From UBA11606 sp039815945 (lineage in GTDB: Bacteria > Actinomycetota > Acidimicrobiia > Acidimicrobiales > Aldehydirespiratoraceae): DNA of 11,897 nt. The stretch's first letter is position 1, and every line of letters begins with the position of its first letter. Position numbers and translations under genes: made by a program. Shown piece by piece: positions 1 to 5,987 of this stretch. Location of the stretch: assembly GCA_039815945.1 (NCBI GenBank), contig JBCBYI010000130.1:1-11897 (forward strand). Direction: 5' to 3'. The notes below the pieces were generated by a model. The model worked only from the letters and a program-made list of their open reading frames with translations, did no database searches and had not been told where the DNA came from.

Positions 1-62
1 GCCAGCCCGCCACCAACGATGATGGCGGCCAGCCGCAACAACCCCACCACGAGCCTTCGCAT
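1..62 (-). CDS. N-terminus of a membrane or exported protein (partial)
   Basis: An ATG at 62-60 on the minus strand opens a frame that runs off the left edge, giving about 20 residues. They begin Met-Arg-Arg-Leu and continue as an almost unbroken hydrophobic stretch of Leu, Val, Ala, Ile and Gly. That is the layout of a signal peptide n-region plus h-region, or of a first transmembrane helix. No clear Shine-Dalgarno sequence precedes it, and no better in-frame start lies just upstream. The gene would be divergent from the Rossmann protein starting at 146, with 83 bp between the two starts. The family cannot be told from so little sequence. It could also be a chance reading frame. Confidence 0.4.
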   Translation of the reverse strand, partial: MRRLVVGLLRLAAIIVGGGL

Positions 63-145
63 CGGCGCCCACGGTACCCGCGACAGGTGCCTCGCCCGGC
101 GCGGCCACCACGACGTAGCGTGGCCGTACGTGCCACCATGCGGCG

Positions 146-1012
146 GTGACACGCATCGGCATCGTCGGCGGTGGCAAAGGGGCGACGCTGCACGCCGACG
201 CGATCATCCACACTCGCGGCGCCGACCTGATCGGCGTCGGGGGACGCGCCGGCACCGCGGGCGAGTTGGCTGCGGTCGCCGACGCGCCGGATCTGCCCCT
301 CGCGGAACTCTGCGACGGTGCCGAGGCGCTGATCGTCGCCGTGCCGCCGCCCGAGGTCGCCGGTGTGGTCTCGGCGATCGACGAGCACCGCGCCGCCGGC
401 GCCGGCGTGAAGGTCGTGTTGGTGGAGGCGCCCATCGACGAACTCCCGTCGGTGGATGTGCCGGTCGCGTTGGCTGCCAATCTCCTCCACGCGCCCGTCG
501 TGCGCCAGGGACTCCGAGAGATCGCCAAGATGCGCGAGCCCCATCATCTGCAGATGCGGATCCGCCAGCCCCGGCCCACCTGGGGCGCCCACGGGACGCC
601 GGCCTTCGGAGGCCCGCTCCACGATCCGGGTCTGCGACTCGCGCCGGTGCTGTTGTCGGCGGCGGCCGAGGCGGCCGTGCACGTCGAGGTGGCCGACACC
701 GACGACGGCGCCCACGCAGCGATCGAGCTCGAATCCGGGCGTCGCTGCGGTCTCGACGTCGCCTGGAGCGAGGGATCGGCCACCATCGAGCTCGAAGCCG
801 CCGACGACGGCGGTGTCATCTTGCTCACGCTCGACCCACTTCCCCGTCTCGAGATCGACGGGCGGACGATTCCCGCGGCCGAGATGCACCCACTCGAGGC
901 GCTCGGATTCGTCGGTCAGATCGACCGATTGGCAACAACCGCCGCCGGCGCCGCCGTGTGGCCCGACGCTGCGATCGGCGCCTCGATCACCGCCTTGTTC
1001 CCACCCCGCTGA
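146..1012 (+). CDS. Gfo/Idh/MocA-like Rossmann-fold protein, probably catalytically degenerate
   Basis: The 288-residue product starts at a GTG and opens with a nucleotide-binding strand-turn-helix: IGIVGGGKGA at residues 4-13, followed by LHADAI. This is typical of NAD(P)-dependent Gfo/Idh/MocA oxidoreductases. Further family landmarks follow: VLVEAP at 91-96, where the family has V..EKP, then NLLHAPVVR at 112-120, then GGPLHDPGLR at 155-164, where active members have GG...D.G.H. In the last two catalytic positions the Lys of EKP is Ala95 and the His is Arg164. The protein is also shorter than usual (family about 330-390 residues). Fold membership is fairly secure from the landmarks, while loss of dehydrogenase activity is inference. 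A cofactor-binding or regulatory role, or an unusual substrate, is possible. There are no obvious operon partners: the next gene follows after 57 bp and has its own strong ribosome site. Confidence 0.8.
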   Translation: MTRIGIVGGGKGATLHADAIIHTRGADLIGVGGRAGTAGELAAVADAPDLPLAELCDGAEALIVAVPPPEVAGVVSAIDEHRAAGAGVKVVLVEAPIDELPSVDVPVALAANLLHAPVVRQGLREIAKMREPHHLQMRIRQPRPTWGAHGTPAFGGPLHDPGLRLAPVLLSAAAEAAVHVEVADTDDGAHAAIELESGRRCGLDVAWSEGSATIELEAADDGGVILLTLDPLPRLEIDGRTIPAAEMHPLEALGFVGQIDRLATTAAGAAVWPDAAIGASITALFPPR

Positions 1013-1014
1013 GA

Positions 1015-1045
1015 TTCACCACGCACCCCGTGTGATGGGTACGCT
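1015..1045 (+). promoter_or_regulatory. Possible sigma-70-type promoter of the exporter operon
   Basis: In the 57-bp gap before the lipoprotein gene, TACGCT at 1040-1045 fits the TANNNT -10 pattern common in Actinobacteria. TTCACC at 1015-1020 is a possible -35, but the 19-bp spacer is long. A start point near 1052 would leave a short leader containing the Shine-Dalgarno sequence at 1057-1063. This is weak, pattern-only evidence. Confidence 0.25.
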
Positions 1046-1069
1046 CACGCCGGGCCGAGGAGGACGGAT

Positions 1070-1783
1070 ATGTCTTTGCTTCACACGCGCCAGGTCGGCG
1101 CGTCGATCGCTGCGCTTGCGCTGATCGCCACCGCATGTGGCGGCGGGACTGGCGACGATGCATCGGGCGAGGTGACCCTGCGCTCAGCCGGCGAGATCGC
1201 GGTGGACGCCGACGCCGTCGCCACGACCACCACCACGGAGGCCGTGGCGTCGGGCGGGGCGGGCGCCGCCGAGGACGTCGACAACGCGAGCGACGACCCC
1301 GACACGGCCGAGAGCACCACCACGCTCCCCCAAGAGGAGGTCGATCCCGGCGAAGCGCTCTTCCAGGCCGTCGGCGTCTTCCAGAGCTGCCTCGACGCCG
1401 AGGGCTATGAGTTCCTCGGCATCCCCGGCCAGGCGAGCACCGATCCCGAGGCACCGGTCAACCAGCAGCCCTACATCGACGCCCTGATCGCCTGCGCCGC
1501 CCGCAGCCAGATCCAGGAACGCATCGCCGCGGCCGACGCAGCGCAGGCCGACCTCACGCCCGAGGAGATCGAGGATCAGAACCGCCAGTTCGTCGGCTTC
1601 CGCGACTGCATGATCGGGCGCGGTTGGACCATCCCCGAGCCGGTGCCCGACGAGCGAGGCCTTCTGTTCGGTGGTCTGGGGGCGACTTCGGCGTGGGTCG
1701 GCCCGCCCGGCGAGGACATCGCGTCGTCCGACGATGTCGGCGAGTGCACCACCGAAGCCGGCGTCACCCTCGGGGACGGCTGA
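1070..1783 (+). CDS. Secreted lipoprotein, first gene of the ABC exporter operon
   Basis: The 237-residue protein has an excellent ribosome site (GAGGAGG at 1057-1063, 6 nt before ATG). Its signal peptide ends in a lipobox-like IATAC with Cys23 followed by Gly-Gly-Gly, as expected for diacylglyceryl attachment and anchoring outside the membrane. Residues 26-95 are a low-complexity Thr/Ala/Asp/Glu linker, including a run of five Thr at 52-56. The folded part, about 95-237, has four cysteines (107, 142, 180, 226), enough for two disulfides. It also contains a motif that occurs twice: FQSCLDAEGY at 104-113 and FRDCMIGRGW at 177-186. I do not recognise a named family. The stop overlaps the next start (TGATG at 1781-1785), so it is co-translated with the adaptor. 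An accessory or substrate-binding role for the exporter is inferred from position only. Confidence 0.88.
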   Translation: MSLLHTRQVGASIAALALIATACGGGTGDDASGEVTLRSAGEIAVDADAVATTTTTEAVASGGAGAAEDVDNASDDPDTAESTTTLPQEEVDPGEALFQAVGVFQSCLDAEGYEFLGIPGQASTDPEAPVNQQPYIDALIACAARSQIQERIAAADAAQADLTPEEIEDQNRQFVGFRDCMIGRGWTIPEPVPDERGLLFGGLGATSAWVGPPGEDIASSDDVGECTTEAGVTLGDG

Positions 1784-3993
1784 TGTCGCGCGGCCAGATC
1801 ATGGGGGCGTTCGTCGCCCTCACCGTCATCGCCGGCCTGGTGATCGTGTGGCAGCTCACCGGCGAGGAGGACACCGACGAGGCCCCCGTCGAGATCCTCA
1901 CCGACACCGTGGGCCGCCAGACCCTGCGCGATGAGCTCACCCTGAACGGCGAGCTGCGCCGCGACGAGCTGTCGACCATCAACTCCCCGTTCGACGGCCG
2001 GGTCAGCCAAGTCGGCATCTCCGACGGTGACGAGATCGCCGCAGGCGAGGTGATCCTCTCACTCGACGGCCGGCCGGCGGTGGCCGCCAACGGCGAGTTC
2101 AGCTTCTACCGCACCCTCGACGTCGGCTCGGACGGTCCCGACGTGTTGCAGCTCGAACGCATCCTCTTCGAGTCGGGATACGACCCGGGAAGCATCGATC
2201 GGCTCTACACCGAGGCCACCCGCGCCGCGTTGCGCAACTGGCAGATCGACTACGGCTACGGCGGCGCGACCCCCGAGCCCGAGGAGACGATCATCATCAG
2301 CCTCGCGCCGGGCAACGGCTACCAGGTGGGCGACAAGGACACCCAGGCGATCCTGATCGGGCCGTCGGTGCCGGGCCCGGGCGAGGCGCCGGCCGACGTG
2401 ACCCGCACGATCACCGGCTCCGGTGGCGGGGCGGCGATCATTCCGTTCCAGGCGTCGAGCATCCCTGCGATCGGTGTCCAGATCACCGACGCGACGATCA
2501 CCGAGGGCGACACCCTCGACGTCGTCTTGACCGCGGATCCCGCGCCGGTCGCCGACACCCAGATCCAGTTGGCATTCGGCGGCGACGCGACCGGCGGTGA
2601 CGACGACGACATCGCCGATCCCGACATCGACGTCGACTACCTCGACGACCCGCTCGAGAACTCCCCGATCGTATGGCCGGCCGGTGCCACGACCGTGACG
2701 TTGACGCTCGAGACCTTCACCGACGACGTCGACGAAGACGACGAGACGTGGACGATCAACATCACGCCTGAACAGGCGATCGGCGAAGGCATCAACTACA
2801 ACCCGGCGCCGCTCAACACGCTCACCGTCACGATCGAGGACGCCACCCCCGACGAGATCCCGACCTTCCAGGTCACCGTCGAGTCCGGCGGAGACGCGAT
2901 CGATGAGGGTGACGACGCGACCTACACGATCACCGCCGACCGCGAGCTCGGCCGGGCGGTCGAAGTGCGCTACTCGCTCACTGGCACCGCCACCGAGGGC
3001 GACGACTACGCCGATCAGGACAGCGATCCGAGCTTCGTCTTCCCGGCCGGCACCGACGAGACCACCGTCGTGATCGCCACGGTGCAGGACACCACGATCG
3101 AGCCGACCGAGTCGCTGACGTTGACCCTTCAGGCGTCGGACGATCCGACCGACGAGTACCTCCTCGGCGCCTCGATCTCCGGCACCGTCCGCATCGAGGA
3201 CGAAGACGAACCCGAGCTCACGATCGTCGGGTCGGAGGTCCGTGTCGCCGAGGGCGGCGCCGTCGCGGTCACGATCCGCGCCGACGAGGCCCCGAGCAGC
3301 GACATCTCGGTCGACTATTCGATCGGCGGCACCGCCACGATGGGCACCGACTACGCCGTCCTCACCGGCACGGTCACCTTCCCCGCCGGTGCCCGCCAGA
3401 TCGATCTCTTCGTCCAGACCCTCGACGACGACGTGATCTTCGTGCCGAGCGACATGATCATCGCCAACTGGCCGGCACGGGTCGGGACCGTGTTCGTCGA
3501 CGAAGGTGAGACGGTGCAGCTCGGACAGTCGTTGCTGACCCTGACCGAACCCGACTTCACGATCACCCTCTTCGCCACGCCGACCGATCGATCCGAGCTC
3601 GATCTCGGACAGATCGTGACGGTGGAGCTCGAAGCCGGCAATCAGGAACTCGAGGGCCGCATCGTCGAACTCGACGACGCGGCGATCATCACCGACAGCG
3701 GCACCGAACGCTACGAGGGGGTGGTCGAGGTGATCGGCGAACTCGCTGCGGTCGACGGCGCGACCGTGCGGGTCGAGGTCGTCCTCGACGAGCGCGTCGA
3801 CGCGCTGGTCGTTCCCCGTGCCGCGATCTTCCAGGACGCCACCGGCAATCCGAGCGTCCGTGTGATCGACCCGGCCACCCTCGCCCAGCGGGTCGTCGCG
3901 ATCGAGACCGGCATCCAGGAGGGATCGTTTACCGAGGTGCTCTCGGGGCTCGACGGCTCCGAGATCATCGTGGTCGACGTCACCGGCGGATGA
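1783..3993 (+). CDS. MacA/HlyD-like exporter adaptor with peptidoglycan-binding and Calx-beta domains
   Basis: The start at 1783 gives 736 residues, beginning with a membrane anchor (about 7-24) right after the operon overlap; the frame is open upstream, but that would overlap the lipoprotein gene deeply. In order: a first half of a biotinyl/lipoyl-type hairpin (about 65-100, SPFDGRVSQVGISDGDEIAAG); a peptidoglycan_binding_1-like helical domain (about 108-157, with GSDGPDVLQLERIL and RAALRNWQ); a linker; two full Calx-beta domains (about 228-353 and 360-473) and a shortened third (about 478-550); then the second lipoyl half and beta-barrel (about 551-736, VGTVFVDEGETVQLGQSLLTL). Lipoyl half, wall-binding domain, lipoyl half is known for actinobacterial adaptors next to ABC/FtsX genes, usually about 350-450 residues long. 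The roughly 320-residue Calx-beta insert accounts for the extra size. Its acidic stretches, such as residues 272-290, suggest calcium binding. Stop and next start overlap as ATGA. Confidence 0.87.
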   Translation: MSRGQIMGAFVALTVIAGLVIVWQLTGEEDTDEAPVEILTDTVGRQTLRDELTLNGELRRDELSTINSPFDGRVSQVGISDGDEIAAGEVILSLDGRPAVAANGEFSFYRTLDVGSDGPDVLQLERILFESGYDPGSIDRLYTEATRAALRNWQIDYGYGGATPEPEETIIISLAPGNGYQVGDKDTQAILIGPSVPGPGEAPADVTRTITGSGGGAAIIPFQASSIPAIGVQITDATITEGDTLDVVLTADPAPVADTQIQLAFGGDATGGDDDDIADPDIDVDYLDDPLENSPIVWPAGATTVTLTLETFTDDVDEDDETWTINITPEQAIGEGINYNPAPLNTLTVTIEDATPDEIPTFQVTVESGGDAIDEGDDATYTITADRELGRAVEVRYSLTGTATEGDDYADQDSDPSFVFPAGTDETTVVIATVQDTTIEPTESLTLTLQASDDPTDEYLLGASISGTVRIEDEDEPELTIVGSEVRVAEGGAVAVTIRADEAPSSDISVDYSIGGTATMGTDYAVLTGTVTFPAGARQIDLFVQTLDDDVIFVPSDMIIANWPARVGTVFVDEGETVQLGQSLLTLTEPDFTITLFATPTDRSELDLGQIVTVELEAGNQELEGRIVELDDAAIITDSGTERYEGVVEVIGELAAVDGATVRVEVVLDERVDALVVPRAAIFQDATGNPSVRVIDPATLAQRVVAIETGIQEGSFTEVLSGLDGSEIIVVDVTGG

Positions 3994-4727
3994 CCGAGGC
4001 GCCACTCCTCCGGCTCGACGAGGTCTCTCGCATCTACGGCGAGGAGATCAAGGTCCACGCGCTCGACGGGGTGAGTCTCGACATCGAGGTCGGAGAGTTC
4101 GTGTCGATCGTCGGTCCGTCGGGCTCGGGCAAGTCGACCATGCTCGGCCTGCTCGGCCTGCTCGACCTGCCGAGCCTGGGCACCCTCTCGGTCGACGGCA
4201 CGTCGGTGGCCGACCTGACCGACCACGACCGCAGCACCCTGCGCGGCGACGTGGTCGGCTTCATCTTCCAGCAGTTCCACCTCATCCCCCACCTCGACGC
4301 TCGCCGCAACGTCGAGACGGCGCTGCTCTACCGCAGCATGTCGCCGCGCGAACGCAAGCGGCGGGCGATGGAGGCGCTCGACGTCGTCGGGCTCGCGCCC
4401 CGCCACGAGCACCGTCCCGTCCAGATGTCGGGCGGCGAGCAGCAACGGTGTGCGATCGCTCGGGCGATCGTCACCGAACCCAAGCTCCTCCTCGCCGACG
4501 AACCGACCGGCGCCCTCGACTCGACCAATGCAGCCAACGTGATGGAGATCTTCCGGGATCTCAACGACGGTTCGCGAGCGATCGCGATCGTGACCCACGA
4601 TCCGGCCGTCGCCGCGTCGGCCGACCGGCGCATCTCGATGAAGGACGGCAAGATCGTGGCCGACGAGCAACTCAGCGGCGGCGACTCGGTGGCGAGTTTC
4701 GGCGGCACCCTCGGAGATCTGTCGTGA
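3990..4727 (+). CDS. ABC transporter ATPase, MacB/LolD type
   Basis: This is a complete 245-residue cytoplasmic nucleotide-binding subunit. It has Walker A GPSGSGKST (42-50), a Q-loop in FIFQQFHLIP (91-100), the ABC signature MSGGEQQR (146-153), Walker B LLLADEPTGALD (166-177) with catalytic Glu171, and the switch His203 in IVTHDP. The closely spaced GALD D-loop and the FIFQQFHL sequence are typical of the MacB/LolD/FtsE group, which powers mechanotransmission permeases rather than channels. The start at 3990 overlaps the adaptor stop by 4 bp (ATGA), and the stop overlaps the permease GTG by 4 bp (GTGA). The ATPase, adaptor and permease are therefore almost certainly made together as one complex. 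The substrate is unknown. Confidence 0.96.
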   Translation: MTEAPLLRLDEVSRIYGEEIKVHALDGVSLDIEVGEFVSIVGPSGSGKSTMLGLLGLLDLPSLGTLSVDGTSVADLTDHDRSTLRGDVVGFIFQQFHLIPHLDARRNVETALLYRSMSPRERKRRAMEALDVVGLAPRHEHRPVQMSGGEQQRCAIARAIVTEPKLLLADEPTGALDSTNAANVMEIFRDLNDGSRAIAIVTHDPAVAASADRRISMKDGKIVADEQLSGGDSVASFGGTLGDLS

Positions 4728-5956
4728 GGAGCATCCGCGATCTCGTCGGCGTGGCGATCGCCGGGCTCACGGCCCGATGGAGCCGCACCCTGTTGATCAT
4801 GCTCGGCCCGGTCATCGGGGTGAGTGCGATCGTGGCGGCGGTCGGTCTCACCGAGTCGGCGAAAGGCGACCTGCAAGAGACGCTCGCCGCACTCGGCGAC
4901 AATCTGATCCGAGGGGAGGCGACCGCCTCCTTCGGCACCGACGAGCCGACCTTCACCGAGGACGTCGTCGAGCGGGTGAACCAACTCGCGACCGTCGAGG
5001 GGTCGACGGCGACGCGAGCGGTCTCCGGTGTCATCACCACGCCCTACGAGGCGGCTCGCAACTACTACACCGCCTTCCCGACGCCGGTCCTCACGGCCGA
5101 CGAGCACTTCCTCGACGTCATGCAGGTCGAGTTGGTGTCGGGACGGTGGCTCAACTCCTTCGATCAGGACACCGCTGCTCGCACCGCTGTGGTCGGCATC
5201 GGCCTGGCCGACGAGTTCGGCTTCCGCGAGGGCAACCGCACGATCAAGCTCAACGACGTCGACTACGGCGTCGTCGGCGTGGTGGAGCGCTATCCGCTCG
5301 ATCCGGTGTTCGACAACGCCGTGATCATCCCCGCGAGCACGGCGGACGCCGACTTCGAAGTCGGGCTCGAGCCCGACACCGTCTATGTACGCTCCGACCC
5401 TGCGTTCACCCTCGAAACGGAGGCGGCGCTACCGGTGGCGATCAACCTCGGCGGCGACATCGAGACGAACACGACGGTGCTCTCCGACGCCCTCGAAGCC
5501 GAGGCGGCGGCGGACAGCACCTTGCAGATCATCGTCGCGGCCATGGGACTCCTGGCGCTGATCGTGGGTGGGGTCGGCATCGCCAACGTCATGTCGATCT
5601 CGGTGATCCAGCGCTCCGCCGAGATCGGCATCCGTCGAGCGCTCGGCCACGGCCGGTCGCTGATCGCGTGGCAGTTCCTGCTCGAATCGGTCGCGGTCGG
5701 GCTGCTCGGCGGCCTGGCCGGGGCGCTCGTCGGTGTCGGGATCGTCGTGTACGCGAGCCGGATCGCGGGCTGGGTGTACGTACTCTCGCCGGAGCTGGAT
5801 CTCTTCGGTGTGCAATTGCCGTCGCACTACGCCGGCGTGCCGACGCTGTACCTGATCGGGGTCGGCGCAGCCCTGCTCACGAGCGTCTTCGCCGGTCTCT
5901 ATCCCAGCGTGAAGGCCGCTCGGCTCGAACCACTCGAAACCCTGCGGCTGGGCTGA
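4724..5956 (+). CDS. FtsX/MacB-type ABC transporter permease
   Basis: The 410-residue permease starts at the GTG overlapping the ATPase stop. The frame is open further upstream, but only inside the ATPase gene. It has one N-terminal membrane helix (about 21-43), an extracytoplasmic MacB_PCD-like domain (about 45-262), and the C-terminal three-helix FtsX domain (helices about 267-291, 315-343 and 372-393). The conserved cytoplasmic loop EIGIRRALG is at 300-308, and the usual ending YPSVKAARLEPLETLRLG closes the protein. This four-helix plan is that of MacB-like mechanotransmission exporters. In Gram-negative bacteria MacB works with MacA and TolC to push substrates out of the periplasm. In a monoderm, the partner adaptor with its wall-binding domain would instead form a conduit through the cell wall (inference). 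No substrate can be read from the sequence. Confidence 0.94.
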   Translation: MRSIRDLVGVAIAGLTARWSRTLLIMLGPVIGVSAIVAAVGLTESAKGDLQETLAALGDNLIRGEATASFGTDEPTFTEDVVERVNQLATVEGSTATRAVSGVITTPYEAARNYYTAFPTPVLTADEHFLDVMQVELVSGRWLNSFDQDTAARTAVVGIGLADEFGFREGNRTIKLNDVDYGVVGVVERYPLDPVFDNAVIIPASTADADFEVGLEPDTVYVRSDPAFTLETEAALPVAINLGGDIETNTTVLSDALEAEAAADSTLQIIVAAMGLLALIVGGVGIANVMSISVIQRSAEIGIRRALGHGRSLIAWQFLLESVAVGLLGGLAGALVGVGIVVYASRIAGWVYVLSPELDLFGVQLPSHYAGVPTLYLIGVGAALLTSVFAGLYPSVKAARLEPLETLRLG

Positions 5957-5962
5957 CCCGAT

Positions 5963-5984
5963 CGGTCGCGTCGCCAGCCGACCG
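5963..5984. terminator. Possible hairpin between convergent genes
   Basis: In the 31-bp gap between the permease stop and the stop of the PilZ membrane protein, CGGTCG (5963-5968) can pair with CGACCG (5979-5984) across a 10-nt loop. There is no T-tract on either side. It may act as a weak bidirectional terminator, or it may be chance in such GC-rich DNA. Confidence 0.25.
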
Positions 5985-5987
5985 GCC

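Noticed and set aside
19..1035. Arg-rich 338-residue plus-strand frame overlapping the Rossmann protein
   Set aside because: It is dominated by Arg, Gly and Pro, which is typical of an out-of-frame reading of a GC-rich gene, while the 146-1012 frame has recognisable motifs.
2059..4005. Long minus-strand frame opposite the adaptor gene
   Set aside because: It is a shadow of high-GC coding sequence, with Arg/Asp/Gly/Val-biased composition and no domain; the plus-strand domains are unambiguous.
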